From assembly GCF_028765165.1 (NCBI RefSeq), contig NZ_JARADB010000007.1:186001-250000 (forward strand): a DNA stretch of 64,000 nt. The letters are read 5' to 3'. The position numbers and the translations under genes were made by a program. The DNA comes from Paenibacillus sp. MAHUQ-63 (GTDB lineage: Bacteria > Bacillota > Bacilli > Paenibacillales > NBRC-103111). Shown here one piece after another: positions 6,960 through 16,034 of the stretch (position 1 is its first letter; each line of letters starts with the position of its first letter). The notes below the pieces were generated by a model that was not told where the DNA came from, did not search any database, and worked only from the letters and a program-made list of their open reading frames with translations.

Positions 6960-8945
6960 ATGACGGAGCATGATCACGAGCTTCACGAACACCAGCATGA
7001 GGATGCGGCCAGCCGCGAGCGGAGTTTGGAAATGATCAAACATAAGCTGTCGCTGTTACCGGATAAGCCGGGCTGCTATATCATGAAAAATCGGGAAGGC
7101 ACGATTATTTATGTAGGCAAGGCCAAAGTATTGAAAAATCGCGTGCGCTCCTATTTCACAGGCAGCCATGGCGCGAAAACACAAAAGTTGGTCAGCGAAA
7201 TTCGCGACTTTGAATATATCATCACCTCCTCGAATATGGAGGCGCTCATTCTCGAGTGTAATCTGATTAAGCAGCATCATCCGCGGTACAACGTCCTGCT
7301 CAAGGATGACAAGACGTTCCCGTATATCAAGATTACACATGAAGCGCAGCCGCGTCTGGAAGTGACGCGGCGCGTGTATAAGGATAAGGGGAAGTATTTC
7401 GGCCCTTATCCGAACGCCTTCGCAGCCCAGCAAACGAAGAAGCTGCTGGACCGGCTGTATCCGCTGCGCAAGTGCAAGACGATGCCCGATAAAGTATGTC
7501 TCTACTATCATATCGGGCAGTGTCTGGCGCCTTGCGAATACGAGGTCACCGCGGAGACGAACGAGCGGATGGTGCAGGAGATCACCCGTTTCCTGAACGG
7601 AGGACACGATGTCATTAAGGAAGAGCTGACGGCCAAAATGCTGGCCGCAGCAGAGGAATTGAACTTCGAGCGCGCGAAGGAGCTGCGCGATCATATCATG
7701 AGCATCGACGCCGTCATGGAGAAGCAGAAAATCAATGCCGTCGATGCGCAGGACCGCGATGTGTTCGGTTACGCGGTCGATAAGGGCTGGATGGCGGTGC
7801 ATATCCAGTACATGCGGCAGGGCAAGCTGATCGAGCGGCACGTCTCGCTGTTTCCTTATTACGGGGACGAGTACAACGATTTCATTACCTATGTGACACA
7901 GGTCTATATCGATAATCCGGCGCTGCCGAAGGAGATTTTCCTGCCGGGCATGCCGGAGCAGGCGGCTGGTTCAGCCGTTGACCAGGCTGTTCAAGCGGGA
8001 GAGCCTGATGCAGGCCAAGCCGAGCCGGCTGAGGCTGCGCAGGCGGAGCCTGTCGTTTCGGCGCAGGCCGAGGCTGAGATGAAGGATGTCCGTGAAGCGC
8101 TGGAATCGTGGCTGAAAGTGAGGGTCCATATCCCGCAGCGCGGACTCAAGAAGCAGATGGTTGATATGGCGAAGGATAATGCCCGCAACGCGCTGGAAGA
8201 GAAGTTCCGTCTGGTGGCGAGGGACGAGAGCCGCACGACCAAGGCCGTGGAGAATCTCGGCGAATGGCTCGGCATGGGCAAGATCAGCCGGATCGAAGCG
8301 TTCGATAACTCCAACATCCAAGGGACGAACCCGGTCTCGGCGATGGTTGTGTTTGTGGACGGTAAGCCCGACCGCAAGGAGTACCGCAAGTACAAAGTCA
8401 AAACCGTCGTCGGTCCGGATGACTACGATACGATGCGCGAGGTCATCCGCCGCAGATATGAGCGGGTGCTCAAGGAGAATCTGACGATGCCCGATCTCAT
8501 CGTCGTGGACGGGGGCAAAGGGCAAATCTCCGCAGCGATCGATGTTCTGGAGAATGAGCTGGGGCTGTACATCCCTGTGTGCGGACTCGTCAAGGACGCG
8601 AAGCATAAGACGGCGCAGCTCATGATGGGAGATCCGGCCGAAGTCATTCCTTTGCCGCGCGACAGCCAGGAATTTTACTTGCTTCAGCGGATTCAGGATG
8701 AAGTCCACCGGTTCGCGATTACGTTCCATCGGGAAACGAGAGCGAAGTCGATGGTCGTCTCCCAGCTCGATGCGATCCCGGGCATCGGCGAGAAGCGCAG
8801 GAAGGCGCTGCTGAAGCATTTCGGCTCCGTGCGCAAAATTAAAGAGGCTGAAGTCGAAGACTTCAAGCCTCTAGGTATCGGTGAGAAATTGGCAAGCGAG
8901 ATTCTCAAAGCGCTTCAAGGCGAGGCGGCGGCCCCCCAGGAATAA
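6960..8945 (+). CDS. uvrC: Excinuclease ABC subunit C
   Basis: A 661-residue UvrC, the nuclease that makes both cuts around a lesion held by UvrB. The GIY-YIG domain lies near residues 35-110 (PGCYIMKN, IIYVGKAKVLKNRVRSYF). A UvrB-binding helix pair follows (MLAAAEELNFERAKELRDHI). The RNase H-like domain is marked by RIEAFDNSNIQGTNPV and LIVVDGGKGQ, and helix-hairpin-helix motifs close it (IPGIGEKRRKALLKHFGS). Two additions explain the excess over Bacillus UvrC (598): a His/Glu-rich N-terminus (HDHELHEHQHED) and an Ala/Gln/Glu-rich linker at about residues 340-375. The ATG at 6960 has AAAGGAG 11 bases upstream. The last 41 bases overlap the convergent protease gene. Confidence 0.97.
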   Translation: MTEHDHELHEHQHEDAASRERSLEMIKHKLSLLPDKPGCYIMKNREGTIIYVGKAKVLKNRVRSYFTGSHGAKTQKLVSEIRDFEYIITSSNMEALILECNLIKQHHPRYNVLLKDDKTFPYIKITHEAQPRLEVTRRVYKDKGKYFGPYPNAFAAQQTKKLLDRLYPLRKCKTMPDKVCLYYHIGQCLAPCEYEVTAETNERMVQEITRFLNGGHDVIKEELTAKMLAAAEELNFERAKELRDHIMSIDAVMEKQKINAVDAQDRDVFGYAVDKGWMAVHIQYMRQGKLIERHVSLFPYYGDEYNDFITYVTQVYIDNPALPKEIFLPGMPEQAAGSAVDQAVQAGEPDAGQAEPAEAAQAEPVVSAQAEAEMKDVREALESWLKVRVHIPQRGLKKQMVDMAKDNARNALEEKFRLVARDESRTTKAVENLGEWLGMGKISRIEAFDNSNIQGTNPVSAMVVFVDGKPDRKEYRKYKVKTVVGPDDYDTMREVIRRRYERVLKENLTMPDLIVVDGGKGQISAAIDVLENELGLYIPVCGLVKDAKHKTAQLMMGDPAEVIPLPRDSQEFYLLQRIQDEVHRFAITFHRETRAKSMVVSQLDAIPGIGEKRRKALLKHFGSVRKIKEAEVEDFKPLGIGEKLASEILKALQGEAAAPQE

Positions 8946-10542
8946 GGGGGCCCCGCCTTTTTCCATGCAGCCAGGCCAGGAAGCAGCCGACGAGCGCAGG
9001 GAGCAGCAGATAGAAGATGCCGCTGATGATATCGCTGATATGTCCTAACGAGAAGAGTGACATGCCCATGAGGATGCTGTCCATGCAAGCATGTGCGAAT
9101 ACGGCTGTGATGAAGCCGTATTTCAGGAATACATAACCAAGAATAAGGCCGATGATGGTAACTTCGACGAGCCGCGTGTAGACCGGATAGATCGGATACT
9201 GGGTGTGGCTGGCGGCCCAGATCACACTCGGAATGAGAATCGCAATGAAGTTATTGCGGAACAGCTTTTTGAACAGCATGATACCAAGCAGCCTGTAGGT
9301 GGCCTCCTCGGATATTGCCGCGACCCACGCCATGAGCGGGAAGAAGCGGGGTTCCGCCATGTTGAGCACGGAGTCGGTCGGGTCATTGACGGCCCAGACG
9401 TCGAATTTGACGTCGCCGGTGTAGAACAGCACTTGCTGAACGCCCAGGATGAAGAGGGCTAACAAATACCCGCGGCCCATACCGTGAAACGCTTCTGTGC
9501 CGAATTTGCCTTCCCTCCAGGACGGCCACTTGGGCTGTCCGATCCGGTTCCACAATCCGTTGCCTGCCACAAGCGACAGGTAGAGCGAGATGCCGAGGCC
9601 GAGAGCCAGCACATTCATGAATATAATCGCAGCCATCGTGGCGAATTCCCCATTGACGGCGCCTATGCTCATCGAGCGGAAGGCCGGATACATATTGAAA
9701 TTATTGGTGATATATATGGCCAGGAATATGGCTGTAAGCAGCAGCCCGTTGGTGAATCTCATCTGTTTGCGATAGAGGATGGCGAACACGATGGCCGCAA
9801 CGGTCATGATCAGAGAAAAGCCCATCGAAATCCACGTCATGACAGAAGCCGAATGATCCTGCTGGTTGAGCCAAGCCAGATGTGAGGCGGGTAAGCTGAA
9901 TAGTACCGTGTAGCCGACCAGATTGGCGTCGTCGAATTGGGTGCGCACCTGCAGCTTCGCTTCGCCCATTGGCTGAGATTGCTTCTCGTAGTACAGAACG
10001 AGTCCTGAAGAGGAATCCGTGCCATCGTCTTCTTTGGCGATCGGCTTCATCTCGTCGGGATTAAGCCCTTGCGCCCGCATTTCCTGCTTGGCCAGAATGT
10101 CGGCCTTCGTTTGACTGATGAGTGCAGAGGCATCGTCGCGGTACGTCTCCCGCCAACTGATTACGGAACCGTCCGTGTAGTTGATTTCCACTTCGAATAA
10201 ACGGCTTTGCCTGGCGTCCCCCACTTGAACCTGGTAATAGTCCAGCGGATAATGCTTCCCATAGGTGTCCTCGTAGCTTTGGGACAAATGCTCCTTCTGC
10301 AAATAACCGCTGCGCTCTTTCTTGGACTGGTAGACGACATACGTCTCGGGAGCCTTAATGGCATAACGCCCGCTGATGAATGTCGAGGCGGCCTCTGCCG
10401 CTTGCTGTTTGGTTAGCGCCGGGTTGTCCGCCTGCGGCTCATCCTCTTGCTGCATGCCATAAAGTGCGGAAACGCCAAAGTAAAGAGCAACGCCTATACA
10501 GGCAAGTAGGAGGAGAAATCGGTTTAATCGGAACCTTGGCAT
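8905..10542 (-). CDS. CPBP-family intramembrane metalloprotease with extracytoplasmic N-terminal domain
   Basis: A 545-residue membrane protein. One membrane segment near residues 8-28 is followed by a large extracytoplasmic domain (about 30-220; QVQVGDARQSRLFEVEINYT is reminiscent of PepSY repeats). At least seven further segments follow. The CPBP signatures are EEATYR (glutamate pair), a SHTQYP histidine motif and FAHACMDS near the C-terminus, the zinc-binding set of Rce1-type proteases. Substrates are unknown. The ATG at 10542 is chosen because AAGGGA lies 8 bases upstream; a GTG at 10548 is too close to that site. The C-terminal codons overlap the end of uvrC and its terminator. Confidence 0.85.
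   Translation of the reverse strand: MPRFRLNRFLLLLACIGVALYFGVSALYGMQQEDEPQADNPALTKQQAAEAASTFISGRYAIKAPETYVVYQSKKERSGYLQKEHLSQSYEDTYGKHYPLDYYQVQVGDARQSRLFEVEINYTDGSVISWRETYRDDASALISQTKADILAKQEMRAQGLNPDEMKPIAKEDDGTDSSSGLVLYYEKQSQPMGEAKLQVRTQFDDANLVGYTVLFSLPASHLAWLNQQDHSASVMTWISMGFSLIMTVAAIVFAILYRKQMRFTNGLLLTAIFLAIYITNNFNMYPAFRSMSIGAVNGEFATMAAIIFMNVLALGLGISLYLSLVAGNGLWNRIGQPKWPSWREGKFGTEAFHGMGRGYLLALFILGVQQVLFYTGDVKFDVWAVNDPTDSVLNMAEPRFFPLMAWVAAISEEATYRLLGIMLFKKLFRNNFIAILIPSVIWAASHTQYPIYPVYTRLVEVTIIGLILGYVFLKYGFITAVFAHACMDSILMGMSLFSLGHISDIISGIFYLLLPALVGCFLAWLHGKRRGPLIPGGPPPRLEAL
8925..8962 (+). terminator. uvrC: Intrinsic terminator of uvrC inside overlapping coding sequence
   Basis: A GC-rich stem formed by GGCGGCGGCCCCC and GGGGGCCCCGCC encloses the uvrC stop codon in its loop and ends in TTTTT. 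It lies entirely within the 3' coding end of the antisense protease gene. Confidence 0.8.
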
Positions 10543-10624
10543 CGTCACAATCCCTTCTGAATTGAGTAAGTATCAAACCCTATTTCCACGTTATCACGAG
10601 TTTATGAAGAATGCGAATTTTAGG

Positions 10625-10653
10625 TGGAAAAGCAATTCAAACAGTTATATAAT
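10625..10653 (+). promoter_or_regulatory. Putative promoter of the ktrB operon
   Basis: TATAAT at 10648-10653 has TGGAAA 17 bases upstream, a fair match to TTGACA. The 107-base leader to ktrB shows no recognisable riboswitch. Confidence 0.45.
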
Positions 10654-10760
10654 ACCTATATTTGCATGAATAGCCGAATGTCTTCACGATAATGGGGAAC
10701 TCTACGTGTAAAAGGTTACGCACATGCACGTGATTGCACAAATGGATGAGGAGAAACTCT

Positions 10761-12113
10761 ATGTTCAAAAAATTGAGTATTTGGCAGATGACCCCGCCGC
10801 AAGTATTGGTGCTTGGCTTTGCCGCGATCATCCTGGTCGGAGCCGGTCTTCTCACGCTTCCGGTCGCTTCCGCGACAGGTCGCCCGATCCCTTTCATCGA
10901 TGCGCTCTTTACGGCGACCTCAGCAACCTGCGTGACAGGGCTTGTCGTTGTGGATACGGGCAGCGTCTATACGATATTCGGTCAGATCGTGATCATCAGC
11001 CTGATTCAGATCGGCGGCTTGGGCTTCATGACGATGGCTACCTTGCTAGCATTCGTGTTTCGCAAGAAAATTACCCTCAAAGAAAGATTGATTCTGCAAG
11101 AAGCTCTGAACCAAGGCAGTATGGAAGGCATCGTGCGTTTGATCCGGAGAGTCCTCATATACTCGTTATCGATCGAGGCGATTGCGGCCGTGATTTTCGC
11201 CATACGCTGGACCTTTGATCTGGGGTTTTCCAAGGCGCTGTATTTCGGGATCTGGCATGCGATTTCGATGTTTAACAATGCCGGCTTCGATCTATTCGGG
11301 ACCGTCGACGCTCCTTTCGTCTCTTTGACGGGATATGCGGACGATTTCGTGGTGAACTTTGTGGCGATGGCGCTTATCGTTCTTGGCGGTATCGGTTTTG
11401 TCGTGATGGCGGATGTAATGGATTATAACAAGACGAAGAAGCTCTCCCTTCATTCTAAGGTTGTACTAAGTATGACCGGCTTACTGATCGTTGCAGGAGC
11501 TCTTATCATTTTTATATTCGAATATACGAATAACAGAACCCTGGGCTCGTTGGATTTGGGCGGTAAAATACTGGCCTCCTTCTTCCAGTCGGTGGCGCCA
11601 AGGACGGCGGGCCCCAATACGGTGGATATCGGCGCGCTGCGGCAGGCGACACAGTTCTTCATTGTGATCCTGATGTTTATCGGTGCATCGCCGGGCTCGA
11701 CGGGCGGCGGTATCAAAACGACGACGTTCACGATTCTCATCTCCGCTATCGTTACGATGATTCGAGGTAAGGAAGATATCGTCATTTTCCGTTATCGACT
11801 GGCGAAAGACCGCATTCTTAAGGCTATTACCCTAACCATGATGGCCTTGTTTCTGGTTATTATCGTTACCATGCTGCTGTCCACCACAGAGGATTCGCAG
11901 CTGCTCAAGATTTTGTTCGAGGTAACCTCCGCTTTCGGCACGGTCGGATTAACGATGGGGCTGACGCCGGAGTTAACGACGTTCGGTAAAATTCTCATTT
12001 CCTTGACGATGTTCGCCGGACGCCTCGGACCGATTACCTTGGCTTATGCGCTGCAGCCGAAACAAGAGAAAGAATTATATAGATACCCTGAGGGTAAAAT
12101 CACGATTGGATAG
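10761..12113 (+). CDS. ktrB: Ktr/Trk-type potassium uptake membrane subunit
   Basis: A 450-residue transporter of the TrkH/KtrB family, which moves potassium across the membrane through four fused M1-P-M2 repeats. Pore-loop motifs are visible, for example TATSATCVTGLVVVDTG in the first repeat, FNNAGFDL in the second, and SPGSTGGGIKTTT in the third. Length matches Bacillus KtrB (445). The ATG at 10761 has GAGGAG 8 bases upstream; the frame continues to 10734 without a better start. ktrA follows after 15 bases, so channel and gating ring are cotranscribed. Confidence 0.94.
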   Translation: MFKKLSIWQMTPPQVLVLGFAAIILVGAGLLTLPVASATGRPIPFIDALFTATSATCVTGLVVVDTGSVYTIFGQIVIISLIQIGGLGFMTMATLLAFVFRKKITLKERLILQEALNQGSMEGIVRLIRRVLIYSLSIEAIAAVIFAIRWTFDLGFSKALYFGIWHAISMFNNAGFDLFGTVDAPFVSLTGYADDFVVNFVAMALIVLGGIGFVVMADVMDYNKTKKLSLHSKVVLSMTGLLIVAGALIIFIFEYTNNRTLGSLDLGGKILASFFQSVAPRTAGPNTVDIGALRQATQFFIVILMFIGASPGSTGGGIKTTTFTILISAIVTMIRGKEDIVIFRYRLAKDRILKAITLTMMALFLVIIVTMLLSTTEDSQLLKILFEVTSAFGTVGLTMGLTPELTTFGKILISLTMFAGRLGPITLAYALQPKQEKELYRYPEGKITIG

Positions 12114-12128
12114 GGGAAACGAAACATA

Positions 12129-12791
12129 ATGAAAAAGACGCAATATGTGGTTGTTGGACTGGGGCGCTTCGGAGCCAGCATTTCTAAGGAGCTGATGAAG
12201 CTTGGCAATGAGGTGCTTGGGATTGACAAGGATGAGGAAGCGGTAGACGAGATGAGCCATGTGCTTACACATACCGTCGTTGCCGACGCCACCGACGAGG
12301 ATGTGCTGAAGTCGCTGGGCGTGCGCAATTTCGACTGCGCCGTCGTTGCGATCGGAGACGACATTCAGTCCAGTATTTTGACAGCCATTGTGCTCAAAGA
12401 TCTAGGAATTAAGAAAGTGGTGGCCAAAGCGTTGTCCGAGCTTCACGGCAAAGTGCTGAATAAGCTGGGGGTCGACCGGGTGATTTATCCGGAGCGGGAT
12501 ATGGGCATTCGCGTCGCTCACCAGCTCAATTCGCCTAACCTGCTCGATTATATCGAGATTTCCAAGGATTATACGGTAGCCGAGCTGTCAGTGCCCAAGC
12601 GGTTGTGCGGCTTATCGATCAAACAGTTGGACCCGCGGGCGAAGTTCGGCTGCAGCGTCGTGGCGATCAACAAACAGACCGGCGTCATTATCGCACCTAC
12701 GGCAACGGATGTCGTGAACGAGAACGATATTATGGTGATCATCGGCACGAACGACCAAATTGAAGAGTTCGAAAGCGAAGTCATCCGATAA
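12129..12791 (+). CDS. ktrA: Ktr/Trk potassium uptake regulatory subunit (RCK domain)
   Basis: A 220-residue cytoplasmic protein. An N-terminal Rossmann/RCK_N domain (YVVVGLGRFGASISKEL, acidic VLGIDKD at the end of beta-2) binds nucleotides. A C-terminal RCK_C domain starts near residue 140 (DYTVAELSVPKRLCGLSIK). An octameric ring of this protein gates KtrB in response to ATP/ADP, and the C-domain binds cyclic di-AMP in related proteins. Its stop overlaps the next start as TAATG, which implies translational coupling with the antiporter. Confidence 0.94.
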   Translation: MKKTQYVVVGLGRFGASISKELMKLGNEVLGIDKDEEAVDEMSHVLTHTVVADATDEDVLKSLGVRNFDCAVVAIGDDIQSSILTAIVLKDLGIKKVVAKALSELHGKVLNKLGVDRVIYPERDMGIRVAHQLNSPNLLDYIEISKDYTVAELSVPKRLCGLSIKQLDPRAKFGCSVVAINKQTGVIIAPTATDVVNENDIMVIIGTNDQIEEFESEVIR

Positions 12792-14053
12792 TGGACAATG
12801 CGACCTCCCATCTCATCGAGCATGTTATTGTGCTGCTTGTGCTCATCTTCGGCCTTGGGATGCTGTTCGGGAAGGCGGCGTCTTGGCTGAAACTGCCGGA
12901 TGTAGCCATGTTTCTTATCGCCGGGATGATTGCCGGTCAAGCCTTTCATTGGATTTATGAGCCCAGCACTTCATTCACCAATCAGTTTATTCTGACCATA
13001 GGCTCTGCATTAATTCTTTTCGACGGCGGGCGCAACATCAAGCTCGGGGGTCTGAAACGGGTATGGTTGACGATCGGCATGCTGAGCGTGCCCGGGGTGA
13101 TCATCACATGCGGGGCGGTTGCAGCGGCGGCCCATGTGCTGCTGAACCTGCCTTGGCTGTATGCGCTGCTGCTGGGCGCCATTATTGCGTCGACGGATCC
13201 GGCAACGCTCATTCCGGTATTCAAACAAGTCAAGATCCGCACCAAGGTCAGAGAGACGGTTGAAAGCGAGTCGGCCTTCAATGATGCGACGGCGTCCATT
13301 CTCACTTTCTCGCTGCTTGCCGTCATTCTGGGAACGGGGGAAGTTTCGCTCGCCTCCGGCATCCTGGATTTCATTACCACGGCGGTGGGAGGGCTGCTGC
13401 TTGGGGGGGCAATCGGATTCGTCATGACGTATTTGACTGCGCATCTGAAGCTGGGCATGCTCCGCGATTATGCGACGATCGCCATGATCGTGACCTCGCT
13501 TTTCGCCTATATTGCCGGGGAACTGTTAGGGGTCAGCGGGTTCATGGCGACTTTCACAGCGGGATTGATTTGGGGGAATGCGGGGACATTTAAGCTGGCG
13601 ATGGAAGATAAACGGCACGAAATGGAGCATTTCTCTGAAAATATTACTGTGATTATGCGGATGCTTATTTTCATTCTTCTTGGCAGCCAAGTGAATTTCC
13701 CGGTTATTCTCGAGCATTTCTGGACGAGTCTGGGGGTCATAGTCGTTTTCATCTTCATCGCTCGGCCGCTAACGGTTCTCCTCTGCACGTGGCCGGACCG
13801 CAAAGCGAAGTGGAAGCGCAACGAAATCCTGTTCATGTTCTGGGTGCGCGAGACGGGAGTCATTCCAGCGGCATTGTGCGGGATGGTGGCTGGCATGGGA
13901 GTTGCGCACAGCGACCTTATAGCGAGCGTAACCTTCATGGCCGTGCTGATCACCATTCTATTTCAAGCGAGCACGACGGCATATGTGGCCAGGAAGCTGG
14001 GGCTTGAAGTGAAGCCGGGCGAGGCAGAACCGCTTGAGCACGGAGCGTCTTGA
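12791..14053 (+). CDS. Cation/proton antiporter, CPA1 (NhaP-like) family
   Basis: A 420-residue protein with about 12 membrane segments. Family marks include DVAMFLIAGMIAGQ, FDGGRNIKL, GAIIASTDPATLIPVF and ETVESESAFNDATA, the last two containing the acidic residues used for ion exchange in CPA transporters. It probably exchanges potassium or sodium for protons. It has no RCK domain of its own. The start codon overlaps the ktrA stop by one base, so uptake and extrusion systems are made together. Whether it shares KtrA-like regulation cannot be told from sequence. Confidence 0.9.
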   Translation: MDNATSHLIEHVIVLLVLIFGLGMLFGKAASWLKLPDVAMFLIAGMIAGQAFHWIYEPSTSFTNQFILTIGSALILFDGGRNIKLGGLKRVWLTIGMLSVPGVIITCGAVAAAAHVLLNLPWLYALLLGAIIASTDPATLIPVFKQVKIRTKVRETVESESAFNDATASILTFSLLAVILGTGEVSLASGILDFITTAVGGLLLGGAIGFVMTYLTAHLKLGMLRDYATIAMIVTSLFAYIAGELLGVSGFMATFTAGLIWGNAGTFKLAMEDKRHEMEHFSENITVIMRMLIFILLGSQVNFPVILEHFWTSLGVIVVFIFIARPLTVLLCTWPDRKAKWKRNEILFMFWVRETGVIPAALCGMVAGMGVAHSDLIASVTFMAVLITILFQASTTAYVARKLGLEVKPGEAEPLEHGAS

Positions 14054-14132
14054 TGTCAGTTCTATTTTCTGCCTGCAAGGACAGTTAGCGTAGGTCTCAG
14101 CGAGAGAAATTCGAGGCGAAGGTGGACTATGA

Positions 14133-14867
14133 ATGTATAAAGTTTTGGTCATTGAAGATGATGCCATGATCGGCGATATGATCACGATGTATTTGGGAGA
14201 AGAAGGCTTTGAGGTGATGAGGACGGAAACCGGGGGGAAGGGGATCGAAGCGGTTCAGTCATTCGCCCCTGATGTGATCTTGCTGGATCTCATGCTTCCG
14301 GACATGGATGGTCTGGAGCTGTGCAGCCAGGTTCGCAGGTCCTCCAGCGTGCCCATTATGATCGTATCGATGAAAAATAAAGTCGTGGAACGCGTCTCCG
14401 CTCTCGGGGCGGGCGCGGACGACTACTTGTCGAAGCCGTTCAGCATGCACGAAATGAGTGCGCGGGTTCATGCCTTGATTCGCCGCGCGCAGGTGTACCG
14501 GAGGAATGAAACGAAGAATGCCGGAGGGACGGCCGTTCCGGTGAGCAAGCCGGTAGCAGCGGATGCGCTGCTTCTCGACAAAAACACCATTTCGCTGGAT
14601 CTCCAAACCCGATCGATGTGCGTAGGCGGGCAGGTCGTCGAGACAACGTACTCCGAGTTCGAAATTATGAAATGCTTCATTAATCACCCGGGCCGCGTAT
14701 ATAGCCGCGAGGATTTGCTGCAAACGGTACGCGGCTTTGATTCCTATGTAACGGACCGGGCGATTGACGTGCATATTGCCAACCTCCGCAAAAAAATCGA
14801 GAAAAATCCCAAAGAACCCCAAAGGATTCGTACGGTCTGGGGCGTAGGATATAAATTTGTTTTCTAA
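14133..14867 (+). CDS. OmpR/PhoB-family response regulator without an adjacent kinase
   Basis: A 244-residue regulator. The receiver domain (residues 1-118) has the acidic pair EDD at 8-10, the phosphorylation aspartate D52 in VILLDLMLPDMDG and the lysine of LSKPF. The winged-helix effector spans about 145-242 (YSEFEIMKCFINHPGRVYSR, RAIDVHIANLRKKIE). A linker of about 25 residues separates them. It lies 79 bases after the antiporter in the same direction, so it is probably the last gene of the potassium operon. No histidine kinase is encoded nearby. By position it may sense ionic or osmotic stress, as KdpE does, but that is inference. Confidence 0.88.
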   Translation: MYKVLVIEDDAMIGDMITMYLGEEGFEVMRTETGGKGIEAVQSFAPDVILLDLMLPDMDGLELCSQVRRSSSVPIMIVSMKNKVVERVSALGAGADDYLSKPFSMHEMSARVHALIRRAQVYRRNETKNAGGTAVPVSKPVAADALLLDKNTISLDLQTRSMCVGGQVVETTYSEFEIMKCFINHPGRVYSREDLLQTVRGFDSYVTDRAIDVHIANLRKKIEKNPKEPQRIRTVWGVGYKFVF

Positions 14868-14921
14868 CTTAAAAGCACGATCCGGCCAACCTCTGAATGC
14901 TGCCTCTGGCAGATTGGAGGT

Positions 14922-15818
14922 TTACTTGTGTTCGGCGAAGTAATTCACCGCCTGCCGGATGAACTTGGCGGACTCCGGATTATCCGTAGCCTGATCCGAA
15001 TAAATGAGCGAAGTCGTCCGCTTCGTCTGCTCCAGCTCGACCAAATAGCGGAGGATGAGCTCATTATTCTCCAGCAAATCCTCCCGCAAGTACGATTTGG
15101 GCAGCAAGGTCGCCGTCTTGCAGGTGGAGACGAGCCGGATGATGGCTTCGAAGGAATCGATTTCCATCTGAACGTTAGGGAATATGGTATAGCGGTGGAA
15201 CAGTTCATCCATCAAGATGCGGTACCAGGTGCCTTTGGAGAACAGGATCATCGGCAAGTCGTTCAGATCGTTCATCGTAATCTCCGCCCGGTCGATGAAA
15301 GGGTGCCCGAACGGCAGCACGAGACAGAGATGATCGTCGAAGAGCGGCTCGCAGTGCAGGCTGGTCGCATTGATCCGGGAGGCGACGATCCCGATGTCGA
15401 CCTTGTTTTCTTTGACCATCGTAACGATCTCATGGGTTTTGCCCGTTAGCAGCTTAATCTCCGTCAAGGGGTACACTTGCAGGTAATTCGTGACGAGGTC
15501 GGGGAGCGTTGCCTGCAATGTGGTCAAGCTGGCGCCAATCGTGATGGAGGTGTGGGTGCCGGCCGCTTTGTACATTTGAATATTCTGCTTGAATTTGCGC
15601 TCCAGATGGCGCAGTTCCAAGGCGTGGTCGTAGCAGATCTGCCCCGCCTTCGTCAGTTCGAGCCGTTTGCCTTTGCGGGTGAACAGCTCCACGCCAAGCT
15701 CCTCTTCGAGCTTCATGATTTTGCGGGAGAGGGCGGGCTGTGAAATATTGAGCAGCTGCGAAGCTTTGTTCAGGCTTACTTGTTCGACAACAACGGCGAA
15801 TACATCGAGAAGTTCCAT
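14922..15818 (-). CDS. LysR-family transcriptional regulator, divergent from sdhCAB
   Basis: A 298-residue LysR protein. The winged helix-turn-helix is LNKASQLLNISQPALSRKI in residues 16-34, and the periplasmic-binding-like effector domain spans about 90-295 (HTSITIGASLTTLQ). It is divergent from sdhC across 291 bases. LysR regulators usually act on the divergent gene, so control of succinate dehydrogenase is likely, comparable in idea to CcpC/CcpE control of tricarboxylic acid cycle genes. The effector is unknown. A GGAG lies 13 bases before the ATG. Confidence 0.88.
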   Translation of the reverse strand: MELLDVFAVVVEQVSLNKASQLLNISQPALSRKIMKLEEELGVELFTRKGKRLELTKAGQICYDHALELRHLERKFKQNIQMYKAAGTHTSITIGASLTTLQATLPDLVTNYLQVYPLTEIKLLTGKTHEIVTMVKENKVDIGIVASRINATSLHCEPLFDDHLCLVLPFGHPFIDRAEITMNDLNDLPMILFSKGTWYRILMDELFHRYTIFPNVQMEIDSFEAIIRLVSTCKTATLLPKSYLREDLLENNELILRYLVELEQTKRTTSLIYSDQATDNPESAKFIRQAVNYFAEHK

Positions 15819-16005
15819 CGGTTTATTTCATCTCCAACGACAAGGTTTATATGCAAGTTAGTTATAAGTGTATATAAAAAAACGGCACTTCCATTATAAG
15901 CGTGAAAGAGGTACGATGTACATGTCACTTTTTATTCACAATTATTGGACGACTGTGTATATTCGCCGCCCGGTTTGGCGAAAAATAGGCGTGGATGAAT
16001 ATGGG

Positions 16006-16034
16006 TTGACGCTCGTTTGCGGCGAGAGTACAAT
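16006..16034 (+). promoter_or_regulatory. SigA-type promoter of sdhCAB
   Basis: TTGACG (16006-16011) and TACAAT (16029-16034) are separated by exactly 17 bases, giving a leader of about 70 bases. Upstream, between it and the LysR start, AT-rich inverted arms (TTATAT at about 15846, TATATAA at about 15872) could hold a LysR site. Confidence 0.75.

Noticed and set aside
7971..8819. 282-residue open frame antisense to uvrC
   Set aside because: Shadow of conserved uvrC coding sequence with GC-rich third positions; no ribosome site.
10549..10760. Cyclic di-AMP (ydaO) riboswitch before ktrB
   Set aside because: Expected from Bacillus ktrAB, but the conserved blocks of that aptamer are not visible and the transcribed leader is only about 100 bases.
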